Shown: positions 26,872 through 37,004, counted from the stretch's first letter. The stretch: DNA of 64,000 nt from Leptothrix sp. (in: b-proteobacteria) (GCA_013822685.1 PNKV01000013.1:77095-141094); one strand, 5' to 3'. Notes: a model not told the origin generated them from the letters alone. Made by a program: numbers and translations.

Positions 26872-27672
26872 ATGAACCGCATCCTCGACTTGAGAAAGCA
26901 GTTGCAACAACTTGCCCGGTTGCGGACCAGTGGCGTCATCAGCGATGCCGATCACGACAGGGATCGCTCCTCGCTGGAACGGGAACTGGTGGACCTGGTT
27001 CTGGCCGATGAGGGCTTGAAGCCCTCCAACCCTTCCTTGCCATGGTTCCTGGCCGGGCTGGGAGCCGCCGCGCTCCTGGCTGCCGCAATGTGGTCGCAGG
27101 CGACGGGTGTGCGCGCTCCAGCTCAAAGCAACATGCCGGGCGCCGTTTCAGATGCCACCCAAGCACCGTTGCCGCAGGCCCCTCCTGACCGAGCCCGCAT
27201 GGCGGCCATGACGCAGACGCTGGCGCAAAACCTCCAGCGCCATCCTGACAATGCGCCGGGCTGGATCATGCTTGCGCGCTCGCATGCCTTGCTCGATCAA
27301 CCTCGGCAAGCCAGCCAGGCGTATGCCAAGGCGCTGGCCTTGAGCCCCGACAACCCCAGTTGGCTGGCCGAGTACGCTCAGATCCAGGCGGCTGTGAAAG
27401 GAGGGCCATTTGGCGAGCCAGAGAAGGCCATGGTGAACAAGGCCCTGGCTCTGGACCCGGCCAACCTGAAAGCGCTGTGGCTTGCCGGCGCCATGGCTTT
27501 CGAGCAACATGACTACGACGCGGCAGTCAGGTCGTGGGAAAAGATGCTGCAGATCGGGCCCATCGAAGACCTGGACGTGAGCCGATTGCAGGCCAGCATT
27601 GCTGAAGCCCGAAAGCGGGGGCAACTCGGCCTGGCGGCGCTGGTCAACCGGGCGTCGGGCGCCGCGCCATGA
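26872..27672 (+). CDS. CcmI/CycH-like TPR membrane protein
   Basis: 266 residues. The N-terminal cytoplasmic helix-rich part (LRKQLQQLARLRTSGVISDADHDRDRSSLERELV) precedes one transmembrane helix (WFLAGLGAAALLAAAMW). Then come a Pro/Ala linker and TPR repeats (RHPDNAPGWIMLARSHALL, RQASQAYAKALALSPDN, NKALALDPANLKALWLAG). This matches CcmI/CycH, the apocytochrome c chaperone, but no other ccm gene is present and the N-terminal part is short, so the assignment is tentative. Its neighbour across the 176-base gap is a c-type cytochrome. Confidence 0.68.
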   Translation: MNRILDLRKQLQQLARLRTSGVISDADHDRDRSSLERELVDLVLADEGLKPSNPSLPWFLAGLGAAALLAAAMWSQATGVRAPAQSNMPGAVSDATQAPLPQAPPDRARMAAMTQTLAQNLQRHPDNAPGWIMLARSHALLDQPRQASQAYAKALALSPDNPSWLAEYAQIQAAVKGGPFGEPEKAMVNKALALDPANLKALWLAGAMAFEQHDYDAAVRSWEKMLQIGPIEDLDVSRLQASIAEARKRGQLGLAALVNRASGAAP

Positions 27673-27751
27673 TCGACCGCCCGGCTTGAATCCGCCATGA
27701 ATCCTCCGGCATAGACGGTACGATGAGCGGCTTGACTAGAAGAGACGCTCC

Positions 27752-30700
27752 ATGAACGACGACCAGCCTGGCGGCTTTAGCAAGGGTTTGATATCTGACA
27801 GCGTGGACAACGTGAGTCCAGAAACCATCCTGCCCGCAGACCATGCGGAGGAGGCCTTCGCCGACGCCCTGGACAACGTCATCCCCACCCGTGGCTACAA
27901 ATTGCAACCGATCGTGGGCTTGGGCGGATCCGCCGGCAGCATCACCGCCTTGCAGTCTTTCTTCCAGGCCATGCCACCGGACTCGGGCATGGTTTTCGTG
28001 GTCATCTTGCATTTGTCGCCCGACCACGAAAGCAGGCTGGCCGAGCTGCTGCAGCGCGCCACCAGCATGCCCGTGATCCAGGTCAGCGGCACCCAGAAGG
28101 TCGAGCCCAATTGCGTTTACGTGATCCCCCCTTGGTAAGGCCCTTTCGGCCGCCGACGGCCACCTGCGCCTGTCCGATCTGGTCCACGACCGGGGCAAGC
28201 GGGTCGCGGTTGACCTGTTCTTCCGCACCCTGGCGGAGACGCACGGCCCCCATGCTTCGGCCATCGTGCTGTCTGGGGCGGACAGCGATGGCGCCATCGG
28301 CATCAAGCGCATCAAGGAGCGTGGCGGCCTGACGGTGGCGCAAGAGCCCCACGAAGCCGAGCACCAGGGCATGCCCAGGGCCGCGATTGCCACGGGCATG
28401 GTCGACTGGATCTTGCCCGTCAAGGAGATGCCGGCCCGCCTGATCGCCTACCAACGCATGGAAGGCGAACTTCGCCTGCCCCCTGAGGAAGGCCCCAAGC
28501 CCGTTGACCCAACAGGCCACGACCAGGAGGACAAAGAAGCCGCGCTGCGCGACGTGCTCACCTTCTTGCGCACCCGCACGGGCCGTGATTTCTCGTACTA
28601 CAAACGCGCCACCGTGCTGCGGCGCCTGGGCAGGCGCATGCAGGTCAATGGGGTCGACAACCTGGTCGGCTACCTGGCGTTGCTCAGGTCTAACCCCGGA
28701 GAATCAGGCGCGCTGCTGCAAGACCTGCTGATCAGCGTGACGAACTTCTTCCGCGACAGCGACTGCTTTGCCGCGCTTGAGGCGCTCATCCCGGAGCTGT
28801 TCAAGGACAAGGGGCACGGAGACGCCGTGCGCATCTGGGTGGCCGCCTGCGCCACGGGCGAAGAGGCCTATTCGATCGCGATGCTGCTGCACGAACACGC
28901 GCGCAAACTCGACGCCCCCCCGGTGCTGCAAATCTTCGCGACCGACCTGGATGGCGAGGCCATCAACGTGGCACGCAACGGCGTCTATCCCGAGACCATT
29001 GCCGCCGACGTGTCCGAGGAGCGCCTGCACCGCTTCTTCACCAAAGAGCACCGCGGCTACCGCGTGCGCCGCGAGATCCGCGAAACGGTGCTGTTCGCCG
29101 TGCACGACCTGCTGAAGGACTCGCCATTTTCGCGGTTGGACATGGTGTCGTGCCGCAACCTGCTGATCTACCTGAACCGCGAAGCGCAAGCCCGGGCGCT
29201 GGAGATATTCCACTTCGGATTGCTGCCTGGCGGGCGCATGTTTTTGGGCTCTTCCGAATCGGTCGATGAAAGCAGCCCGCTGTTCACCACGCTGGACAAA
29301 AAGCACCGCTTGTTCACCCATTGGCCGGCGCCCCGCACCAGCCTGCCTGTGCCTTTCAGCCCCAGTGCCCTGGCGCTGAGCCTGCCGCCGGCCGTGGCCG
29401 CCACGGAGGGGCCCGTCGTTGCGGGCAAGGCCTTCGACCAAGCCAGGCACGGCAGCCGCAGCTTGTCCGAGGCTTCCCTCACCAGGCCGGTGTCCTGGGG
29501 CGACCTGCATTTCAAACTCATTGAAAAACTGGCCCCGCCCTCGTTGATCGTCAACGCCGATCACGACATCGTCCACTTGTCCGAATCCGCCGGGCGCTTC
29601 CTCCAGTACAGCGGCGGCGAGCTCACCAAGAACCTGCTCCGCGCCGTGCACCCCGCTTTGCGCATCGAGTTGCGCGCAGCCCTTTACCGGGCCGGGCAGG
29701 CAGGCTGTATGACCGAATCCGGCCCAGTTCGGGTGGACATCGGCCAAGAGCAAACGCAAGTCACGCTTCGGGTCTCACCGGCCGGTGACGCCGCGCCGGA
29801 CTTTTTCCTGGTGGTGTTCGATGCCAAGGCCTTGTCCGCTTCCGAATTGCCCCAGGTCACGCCCGCTCAAGGCCAATCCGAACCATGAGCTTGGCCACGC
29901 CAACAGCGACCTGCACAACCTGATGGGCGCCACGGCCATTGCCACCATCTTCCTGGACCGGCAGTTGCGCATCACGCGCTACACGCCGCCAGCCGTGGCC
30001 TTGTTCAACCTCATCCCCAGCGACATCGGGCGGCCGCTGACCGATCTCACCACGCAGCTGGACTACGAGCAACTGGGCGCCGACGAACTCGCGGTGCTCG
30101 AACAACTGGTGCCCATTGAGCGCGAGGTTCGCCAAGCGGATGGCACGTGCTTCCTGGCCCGCCTGCTGCCTTACCGCACCATCGAGGACCACATCGCGGG
30201 CGTCGTGCTGACCTTTGTTGACATCACCGAAAGAAAGCGCATCGAAGAAGCACTGCGCCGCGCCCGTGACGAGTTGGAAGACCGTGTGCGCAGCCGCACC
30301 GCCGACCTGCCCACGCCAACGTGACCTTGCGCAATGAGGTGCAAGAGCGCATCACGGCCGAGCAACGCGTGCGCGATCTGCTGGGCAGGCTGGTGGGCGC
30401 CCAGGAAGATGAACGGCGGCGCATTTCGCGCGAGTTGCACGACACCCTGGGCCAGCACATGGCCTTGCTGGGCATCGGCCTGAGGGCCGTCATGGACCAC
30501 ACGGACTGTTCACCCGAGGTCAAGAACCAGTTGTTCCGATCACAAAATGCCCTGCTGAGGCTGGAAGACGCGCTCGATCGCCTGTCTCATGAGCTGAGGC
30601 CCACCTCGCTGGACGACCTGGGCTTGCACGATGCACTCAGGAAGCACCTGGAAGGCTGGTCGGCCGACACGAGCATCAAGGTCGATTTCCAGATCCGGGG

Positions 30701-31043
30701 CCTGGGCCGCGAACGCCTGCCTGAAACACTGGAAACAACCGCTTACCGCGTGGTGCAGGAGGCCTTGACCAACATCCACAAACACGCCGCAGCCACACGC
30801 GTGGGGCTCATCATCGAGCGGCGATCAAACGATTTGCGAATCATTGTGGAGGACAATGGCAAGGGCTTCGAGCGGAACGCTGCATCCGACGCAGGCACCC
30901 GCCGAGGCATGGGTTTGAGAAGCATGACCGAACGCGCCCTGATGGTGGCTGGGCAAATCGAGATTGAATCGGGCATGGGCCAAGGCACCACCATCTACCT
31001 GACCTTGCCGATGCCCCGACAACCTGGGAGCCACCATGACTGA
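27752..31043 (+). pseudogene. CheB/CheR-PAS-histidine kinase hybrid, broken at three places
   Basis: The pieces read as one protein in three frames. 27752-28138: CheB methylesterase domain (VGLGGSAGSITALQSF with the catalytic Ser, ILHLSPDH), stopped by TAA at 28136 after VIPPW; dropping one T at 28132-28133 restores VIPPGKALS. 28139-29888: rest of CheB, then the CheR domain (VWVAACATGEEAYSIAM, FRDSDCF, SPFSRLDMVSCRNLLIYL) and a PAS-like segment. The next join (29888) is out of frame and lacks the Glu-rich coiled coil normal in this family, so a deletion of roughly 70-80 codons is inferred. 29889-30324: PAS (ATAIATIFLDRQLRITRYTP). A one-base loss near 30307 stops it. 30321-31043: HisKA_3 kinase (RRRISRELHDTLGQHMALL) with HATPase (VVQEALTNIHKHA, GKGFE), open from a GTG. 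The cognate regulator follows intact. Confidence 0.85.
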
Positions 31044-31713
31044 AAAGCTGCGCCTCTTGTTGGCGGACGACCACGCGATTCTTCGCGAAGGCCTGGCCGC
31101 ATTGATCGAGTCCGAACACGACATGGAGATCGTGGCCCAGGTGGCCAGCGGCCGTGAAGCCATCGACAAGGTCAGGATCTTGCGTCCTGACGTGGCGGTG
31201 CTGGATGTGTCCATGCCCGACATGGGAGGCGCAGACGCCACAGAAGTGATTCGCAGTGAAACGCGGGCCACCCGCGTGATTGCCCTGACCCGGCATGCCG
31301 ATCAAGGTTATATGCAACGCATGTTCAGGGTGGGCGCATCGGGCTACGTGCTCAAACGCAGCGCCGGCGAGGCTTTGATCCGCGCCATCCGGGCAGTGGC
31401 CAACGGAGACACCTGGGTTGACCCAAGCCTGGCGGGGCCTTTGATGTCACGCCTGGCGGGCCAAGGCGACCCCGGCGCCTCGGTGGACGCCACTCGTGGT
31501 CTGACCGAACGTGAAGAGCAAGTCCTCAAGCTGATTGCCTGGGGCCAAAGCAACAAGGAGGTCTCCACCGAACTGGGCCTCAGCATCAAGACGGTGGAGT
31601 CCTACAAAGCCACGGCCTTGAGAAAATTGAACCTGCGCAGCAGGACCGACATCGTTCGGTATGCCTTGGGCCAGGAGTGGTTCAAAGGCGAGCAAAGCCC
31701 CGACAGGGTCTGA
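31036..31713 (+). CDS. NarL/LuxR-family response regulator
   Basis: 225 residues. Receiver domain: LLLADDHAILREGLAALIE, phosphoacceptor in VAVLDVSMPDMGG, and conserved Lys in YVLKRSAGEALIRAI. C-terminal LuxR HTH: LTEREEQVLKLIAWGQSNKEVSTELGLS, with KTVESYKATALRKL. It overlaps the end of the HisKA_3 kinase frame by 8 bases and is its natural partner. The regulator itself is intact although the sensor gene is broken. Confidence 0.93.
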   Translation: MTEKLRLLLADDHAILREGLAALIESEHDMEIVAQVASGREAIDKVRILRPDVAVLDVSMPDMGGADATEVIRSETRATRVIALTRHADQGYMQRMFRVGASGYVLKRSAGEALIRAIRAVANGDTWVDPSLAGPLMSRLAGQGDPGASVDATRGLTEREEQVLKLIAWGQSNKEVSTELGLSIKTVESYKATALRKLNLRSRTDIVRYALGQEWFKGEQSPDRV

Positions 31714-31810
31714 ACGGATCAACCGGGAAAATCCTGGGCTTAGCGGACTTCGCCCGGGATGCGCAAGCCGATGAATGCTGGCATCGTGAGTTTGGTTTTG
31801 TTCCAAACTC

Positions 31811-32143
31811 ATGTCAGATCGGACCCATCTCATGGACCACAACGTCCAACTTTGCGGCGTGTTGCAGGGCGTGCAATTCACCGTTGAAGACGAATTCACA
31901 ACCGTGAAGGTGGTAATCCTGAAGGAAGCGCTTGAAAGGCACTTTGGCGCCTCCGGCCAGCCCCAGGATTGGATTCGCGCTTATGAAGCGCACCAGGCAT
32001 TCATCGATGAAGCCGCCCTCAAAGTGCACCGCCTGCAGCCGATCTGGCCAGTGGTGGTCTTGAGGGGCCACGAGCCTCAGTTGCAGATGCCCCTGTCAGA
32101 GAGATTCAAGGTAATGCGAACGGCCGCGGTACTTTCAAAGTGA
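31811..32143 (+). CDS. DUF1488-like hypothetical protein
   Basis: 110 residues. The pattern FTVEDEFTTVKVVILKEALERHFGA followed by AYEAHQAFIDEAALKVHR resembles the DUF1488 fold (an HFGA-like motif after a strand). No signal peptide or membrane segment. An in-frame ATG at 31832 is an alternative start. Its 3' end overlaps the convergent membrane protein gene by 9 bases. The 97 bases before it show no clear promoter. Confidence 0.55.
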   Translation: MSDRTHLMDHNVQLCGVLQGVQFTVEDEFTTVKVVILKEALERHFGASGQPQDWIRAYEAHQAFIDEAALKVHRLQPIWPVVVLRGHEPQLQMPLSERFKVMRTAAVLSK

Positions 32144-32692
32144 ACCCTGAGCGCGTTTTGCCTTCAGGCCCCGGTAGAGTTCGTTCACATAAGGCCAGAC
32201 AGAAAACAAGGCGATGGCGGTGAACAGGGTGATCAGGTAAGCCAGAGGCATGGGCTCGGTCTTCCACCTCAGGCCCAGGTCTCTCGCTTCATGGCCCACA
32301 CCAAACAAGGCCATCAGCTGGCCATGGTGCAGCAGCGACACCAGCAGGATGGCCATCAGCGGGATCATCTCCAGGAAGCTGTGCATGTGTTGTTCCCACG
32401 GACTGACCTGGCGCTTGCCGACCGCATAGCTCACATCCCACAAGGCCGTGGCCTCGTGAAGAATGAAGGCGAACATCATGCAGGCAATGACCAAGGCATT
32501 GATCTCCAGGAACAACGCGGCCATCAAGGGCGCGCCAACCTCTGCCAGCATCAACAGGTGGATGAACGACTCCTTGGGGCCCGCGGTGTGCTCGATGTGA
32601 GCGCTTCGGTGGCAAAGCCAATCGGCAAAGCCCACCGCGATCCACAAGGGAACCAGCACATACATCAACAGGTTTTGGGCAAGGTAGGTCAC
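32135..32692 (-). CDS. Multi-pass membrane protein with His clusters, hydroxylase-like
   Basis: 185 residues with about five hydrophobic helices. Histidine clusters HRSAHIEH (~28-35), a single LHE (~81) and EQHMHSF (~102) resemble the di-iron His boxes of the fatty acid hydroxylase/desaturase superfamily, but the protein is short and spacing is not canonical. Function not assignable. The next gene upstream on the same strand (32744-33238) is also a membrane protein. Confidence 0.6.
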   Translation of the reverse strand: MTYLAQNLLMYVLVPLWIAVGFADWLCHRSAHIEHTAGPKESFIHLLMLAEVGAPLMAALFLEINALVIACMMFAFILHEATALWDVSYAVGKRQVSPWEQHMHSFLEMIPLMAILLVSLLHHGQLMALFGVGHEARDLGLRWKTEPMPLAYLITLFTAIALFSVWPYVNELYRGLKAKRAQGSL

Positions 32693-32743
32693 AGGCAGCT
32701 TTCATCAGGTGGAGAGGTCACCAGCCCTTGCAGGGGGCCGCTG

Positions 32744-33238
32744 CTAGCGGCGCCTGCTCAGCAAGATCCCGGTGATCGCCAGACCGGCGGCGAACGCGCC
32801 ATAGGTCAACACTAGGCTCTTGCGGCTGAGCCGGTGTTCAAACCCTGGCGTGAGTCGCGATGGCACCATCTTCAGGTCCACCAAAGCCGCTGCGGCCGTG
32901 AGGCCGATCGCGCCCGCCGCCAGCCCGCGCACGCCGTTGCGCTTGTTTTTTTTGCGGAAAATCTGGTCATACGTCAGCCCCCACAGCATGGAGCTGGCCT
33001 GGTGAATCACCAGCCCCGTCAAGGTATGCCGCCATGAAAAGCCATCGGCCCGCAAGGCCTCTTTGCCAAACAACCAGTGGCTGGGGGCGTTCAAGGGGCC
33101 CACGGCTGTTCCGGCGTCCCGTTTGCCCCGAACCGCCAGCATCACGATCGACAAAATGCTGGAGAGCGTGCCAGACATGACGGCCTGCTTCACCAACGCC
33201 ACGCTGTTGCCACGCCAAGAACCTTTGCTTGTTTCCAT
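32744..33238 (-). CDS. Conserved hypothetical membrane protein
   Basis: 164 residues from ATG 33238 (AAGGA 10 bases upstream). Predicted membrane segments around VMSGTLSSILSIVMLAV, LTGLVIHQASSMLWGLTYDQIF, GLAAGAIGLTAAAALVDL and LTYGAFAAGLAITGILL. No family recognised with confidence; reminiscent of YagU/DUF1440-like proteins. A much longer frame upstream on this strand is not used because it is antisense to the SDR gene. Confidence 0.6.
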   Translation of the reverse strand: METSKGSWRGNSVALVKQAVMSGTLSSILSIVMLAVRGKRDAGTAVGPLNAPSHWLFGKEALRADGFSWRHTLTGLVIHQASSMLWGLTYDQIFRKKNKRNGVRGLAAGAIGLTAAAALVDLKMVPSRLTPGFEHRLSRKSLVLTYGAFAAGLAITGILLSRRR

Positions 33239-33319
33239 GATTCGTCGTCCTTTCGTTTCAGGAATGGGCTTTGCCCCACACACCCCATTGGCAACTGACG
33301 TACCTTCAGGGGTGGGTTC

Positions 33320-34588
33320 ATGATCGTTTTGCTGACGGGGGCCTCGGGGTTCATCGGCTCGCACCTGGCGCGGGCTTTTGCAGAGCGCGGCCATCACGTG
33401 GTTTGCGCCACCAGGGGCCGTCAGCCCGAAGGGTGCCAACGCCGGGTCGATGCCGATTTCTCGCATGACCATGATCCCGCGGCCTGGCACCCACGCCTGG
33501 CGGGGGTGGAGGCGGTCGTCAACACCGTGGGCATCTTTCAAGAGCGCGGCGAGCAAACGTTTGAAGCGCTGCACGTCCATGGGCCCATGGCCTTGTTCAA
33601 AGCCTGCGCAGACCTGGGGATCCATCGCGTGGTGCAAGTGTCCGCACTCGGCGCCGACGATCGGGCGACCACGCCTTACCACCACAGCAAGAAGCAGTGC
33701 GACGACCAATTGCTGGCGCTGATCCCCGAGGCCGTGGTGGTGCAGCCTTCACTCGTTTTTGGCACCGACGGTGTGAGCGCCCGCTGGTTCACCATGATGG
33801 CCAGCCTGCCCTTCATCCCCGTGCCAGCCGGACAGCAGTGGGTGCAGCCCGTGCACATCAAGGACGTCGTCGCAGCCATCACGCGCCTGCTGGAAGCCCC
33901 CGAGCAAAACACCGGGCGCCGCGTGGTGTTGGTCGGCCCCAGCTCATTGACCTTGCGTGACTACCTGGCCGCGCTCAGGAAGGCACTCGGCTTGCGGCCC
34001 GCCCGCTTCCTGCCAATACCTCGGCCCCTGGTTCGCATGGGGGCGTGGCTGGGCTCTCGGGTGCGCTTGGGTTTGCTCGACGAACAGAGCTGGCGCATGC
34101 TGGAAAGGGGCAACGTGGGCAGCCCCCTGGGGATCACGGCCTTGCTTGGCGCCTACCCTCGGCCCACCGAAAAATTCATCCCATCCACCGAGCGGCCCGC
34201 CGCCCTGTCCCTTGCGCGCCTTGCCTGGCTCTTGCCCATGCTGAAGCTGAGCATGGCCACGGTCTGGATCGTGACGGGCATCGTGTCGGCCTGGGTCTAC
34301 CCCGTGGAAGACAGCCTGGCGCTGCTGGACCGCACGGGCGTGCCCGCGAACTGGTCCCCTTTGATGCTGTATGGCGCCGCCGGCTTGGACCTGGCATTGG
34401 GGGTGGCCACTCTGCTGACACCAGGCCGCCGCCTTTGGCTGGCGCAAGCAGCGCTGATCACCTTTTATACAGCGGTGATCAGCTGGCGGCTCCCCGAGTT
34501 CTTGAGTCATCCTTACGGCCCGATTTTGAAAAATATTCCGATGCTGGCCGTGCTGGCCTTCCTGTACATCTTCGAGGAGCGCAAATGA
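33320..34588 (+). CDS. SDR-family NAD(P)-binding protein fused to DoxX-like membrane domain
   Basis: 422 residues. N-terminal ~290: extended/atypical SDR with TGASGFIGSHLA at the nucleotide site and ADDRATTPYHHSKKQCDDQLL near the catalytic region, similar to NmrA/complex I NDUFA9-like proteins. C-terminal ~120: four hydrophobic helices (WLLPMLKLSMATVWIVTGIVSAWVY, LMLYGAAGLDLALGVATLL, WLAQAALITFYTAVI, IPMLAVLAFLYI) typical of DoxX-like domains. It overlaps the DUF2269 gene by 4 bases, and the pair is often conserved together. Substrate unknown. Confidence 0.85.
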   Translation: MIVLLTGASGFIGSHLARAFAERGHHVVCATRGRQPEGCQRRVDADFSHDHDPAAWHPRLAGVEAVVNTVGIFQERGEQTFEALHVHGPMALFKACADLGIHRVVQVSALGADDRATTPYHHSKKQCDDQLLALIPEAVVVQPSLVFGTDGVSARWFTMMASLPFIPVPAGQQWVQPVHIKDVVAAITRLLEAPEQNTGRRVVLVGPSSLTLRDYLAALRKALGLRPARFLPIPRPLVRMGAWLGSRVRLGLLDEQSWRMLERGNVGSPLGITALLGAYPRPTEKFIPSTERPAALSLARLAWLLPMLKLSMATVWIVTGIVSAWVYPVEDSLALLDRTGVPANWSPLMLYGAAGLDLALGVATLLTPGRRLWLAQAALITFYTAVISWRLPEFLSHPYGPILKNIPMLAVLAFLYIFEERK

Positions 34589-35049
34589 GCTACCTGATCG
34601 TGAAGTGGTTGCACATCCTGTCATCCACCGTGCTGTTTGGAACGGGCCTGGGCACGGCCTACTACATGTTCTTCGCCAGCCGCACGCGCGACCCAAGGGT
34701 CATCGCCTCGGTGTTCACTTATGGCGTGGTGGCTGATTGGCTGTTCACCACCACCACCATCGTCTTCCAGCCCCTCAGTGGCTGGTACATGGCCCACCTG
34801 GCCGGCATACCACTGACCACCCCATGGATCTTGTGGTCCACGGCCCTGTACTTTTTGGCCGGCGCTTGCTGGCTGCCGGTGGTCTGGCTGCAATTGCGCA
34901 TGCGCGACATGGCCAGGGACGCCCTGGCCGAGAGCACACCCTTGCCCGCGCTCTATGACCGCTATCTGCAAATCTGGGTGCTGCTGGGCATCCCCGCGTT
35001 CCTGGCCCTGGTGGTCGTCTTCTATCTGATGCTGGCCAAGCCAAGTTGA
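34585..35049 (+). CDS. DUF2269 membrane protein
   Basis: 154 residues from ATG 34585, in ATGA overlap with the SDR-DoxX gene. Starts MSYLIVKWLHILSSTVLFGTG, the typical DUF2269 N-terminus with a membrane-embedded His, and has three further hydrophobic segments. Function unknown. Its conserved pairing with SDR-DoxX proteins suggests a shared membrane redox or cofactor role, which is inference. Confidence 0.82.
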   Translation: MSYLIVKWLHILSSTVLFGTGLGTAYYMFFASRTRDPRVIASVFTYGVVADWLFTTTTIVFQPLSGWYMAHLAGIPLTTPWILWSTALYFLAGACWLPVVWLQLRMRDMARDALAESTPLPALYDRYLQIWVLLGIPAFLALVVVFYLMLAKPS

Positions 35050-35070
35050 GGCACCACCCAGCCAGCGCCG

Positions 35071-36129
35071 TCATTGACCGGCCAGGGCCACCAGGCTTGC
35101 CTGTTTGCGAAAGTGATCCAGCGTGCCCAAGGGCCCGCCCATCCCGCAGGTGTCCAGGCCCCACTCGCGGTACAGGGTGCACGCCGATGTGAAAAGGCGC
35201 TCCGGGGCCAGCCAGCGTGCAAACACCGATTCCTTGAAAGACTTGGACTGCAGGCAGGCCCGGCTGGCCCGGTGAGGGCTGATGCCCCGTTGCGCCAAGG
35301 GCTGCAAAGTTGACTGCAACCAATCCCAATAGTCGATCTGCGACTGCACATCCGCCAGGTTGGCCAACGGCCCATGCCCCGGAACGATGACCTTGGCATG
35401 CAGGGATTGAAGCTGTCGCAGCGCCGACACGATCTGGTCAACCGGCCCCGCCCAAGCCACGGGCGTGACCCCCACAAACAGGATGTCGCCGGCGTAGACC
35501 ACCTCGCGCTCAGGCACGTGCACGATGCAATCGCCATCCGTGTGCGCCGGCCCCACTTCGATGAGCTGCAAGACCACACCATTCACATCGATCGTTGTGG
35601 CGCCAGAGAAAGTCTGGTTCGGCGCCTGCACGGTCACGCCTTTGAATCGATAAGGCCGGAGCATGTCGCCCATGTAGCGGCCCAGGGCATCCATGTTGCC
35701 CACGGGCAAGCGTTGGAACAAGGCCGATCCCCATTTCAAGGCGCGCAGCTGGACAGGCAGATGCTGGTGCATTTGCACGGCGCTGGCTTGCGTGGCCGTG
35801 ATGGTCTGATCGGCAAACAGCTGGTTGCCCCAGCAATGGTCGCCATCGGCGTGCGTGTTGATCACATGGCGGATGGGCGCCGCCTTCAGGATGGGCGCGG
35901 CATGGCCCAGCATCTCGCGCATGAAATGCAGATCCCAGCAGGTGTCGATCAACACCGATTGGTCGCCGCAGCGCACCAGGCCCAGATTGGTCTCGCCCCA
36001 GCTGCCATTGGGCACCAGCCAGGCAAACGTGTCCGCCGTCAATTCATAGAGCCCTTCGGCAAAGTTCGGCACGTCACCCATCCGGGTTCGGGTGCGACCC
36101 GTGCCGGCAATCAGACGGGCCATGCTCAT
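35071..36129 (-). CDS. MBL-fold metallo-hydrolase
   Basis: 352 residues. Metallo-beta-lactamase motifs: NTHADGDHCWGN (H-x-x-x-D-H; the first His of HxHxDH is Thr-His as in several MBL subfamilies), GPAHTDGDCIVH, YAGDILFVGV and VPGHGPL. No signal peptide. ATG 36129 overlaps the stop of the upstream fumarylacetoacetate hydrolase-family gene by 4 bases; an in-frame ATG lies at 36123. The pair probably degrades one compound in sequence, under the divergent TetR. Substrate unknown. Confidence 0.85.
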   Translation of the reverse strand: MSMARLIAGTGRTRTRMGDVPNFAEGLYELTADTFAWLVPNGSWGETNLGLVRCGDQSVLIDTCWDLHFMREMLGHAAPILKAAPIRHVINTHADGDHCWGNQLFADQTITATQASAVQMHQHLPVQLRALKWGSALFQRLPVGNMDALGRYMGDMLRPYRFKGVTVQAPNQTFSGATTIDVNGVVLQLIEVGPAHTDGDCIVHVPEREVVYAGDILFVGVTPVAWAGPVDQIVSALRQLQSLHAKVIVPGHGPLANLADVQSQIDYWDWLQSTLQPLAQRGISPHRASRACLQSKSFKESVFARWLAPERLFTSACTLYREWGLDTCGMGGPLGTLDHFRKQASLVALAGQ

Positions 36130-37004
36130 CCCACCAGTTGGTGCTTGATTTCACCCACACCGTCGATCACCAGGCGCAGGCTGTCGCCTGGCTTCAGCCA
36201 ACGCCCGTTCTCCATCGAACAACCAAAGGGCAAGGTGCCTGTGGCGATGAGCTCGCCGGGCCACAGCGGCTCATCCATGGACAGGTGGCTCAAGGTGTTG
36301 GCCCAGTTGTGCAGCATGTTGGCCGTGCTGGTGGTGGCCACCACCTCGCCATTGACCTCTACGCGCGCTCTCAGTTGCTCAATGCGCGGCAGCACATCTT
36401 GTGCATCCACGAACTCATCGGACATCGAGCTGCAAAAGTGCTTGCACTTCTGCGGGCCCAGGCCCGTGGCCATTTCGGGCCGCTGGATGTCTCGCGCGCT
36501 CCAGTCGTTGATCACCACGAAGCCCCCGATCGCGGCCAGCGCCTCTTGCGGCGAGGCATTGAGCAAAGGCTTGGACAGCACCGCACCCAGCTCAAGCTCG
36601 TAGTCCAGCGCCTTGGTGAAGCGCGGCGCGCGGATCGGGGTTCCACTGGCCACAAAGCTGAGGTGGTTGCCGAAGTAGTAAACCGGCTGCTGGTAGGCCA
36701 AGGGATGCGGCTTGAACGCCGGGAAAGGCTTGCGCAAAACGCGTTCATACAGGGACGTGAAAACACTGACCGCGGGCAAAAAGCGCTTGGCATAGCCCCG
36801 TGACGATTGGATCCAATGCCGCTCATAAAGGCTGCAATCCCGAAACGACCGGGGTTGAAATGGCAAGCCCGAGCCAGCCATCGGTTCGGGCAACCATGCC
36901 CGTGACGCCGCCTCTTGCGCGGTGGCCACTCGCCACTGGCCAGACTCTTCAACGTGCCAAACTACCTGATCGGCCCTGTTTGATGACATACGGCGCCAAC
37001 GCAT
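36126..37004 (-). CDS. Fumarylacetoacetate hydrolase family protein
   Basis: 292 residues from ATG 37004 (GGGGTAAAG just upstream; ATG 36989 is an alternative). FAH-fold motifs: YYFGNHLSFV, DYELELGAVLSK with metal-binding Glu residues, FVVINDWSARDIQRPE, and LWPGELIATGTLPFGCS. The family cleaves C-C bonds in acylpyruvates or related beta-diketo acids with a divalent metal. Overlaps the MBL gene by 4 bases and is divergent from a TetR gene across paired operators, so both are likely repressed together. Confidence 0.87.
   Translation of the reverse strand: MRWRRMSSNRADQVVWHVEESGQWRVATAQEAASRAWLPEPMAGSGLPFQPRSFRDCSLYERHWIQSSRGYAKRFLPAVSVFTSLYERVLRKPFPAFKPHPLAYQQPVYYFGNHLSFVASGTPIRAPRFTKALDYELELGAVLSKPLLNASPQEALAAIGGFVVINDWSARDIQRPEMATGLGPQKCKHFCSSMSDEFVDAQDVLPRIEQLRARVEVNGEVVATTSTANMLHNWANTLSHLSMDEPLWPGELIATGTLPFGCSMENGRWLKPGDSLRLVIDGVGEIKHQLVG

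Noticed and set aside
27752-28138. Stand-alone 128-residue CheB-like protein
   Set aside because: It ends inside the CheB domain and the next frame continues the same domain, so it is a fragment of the broken hybrid gene.
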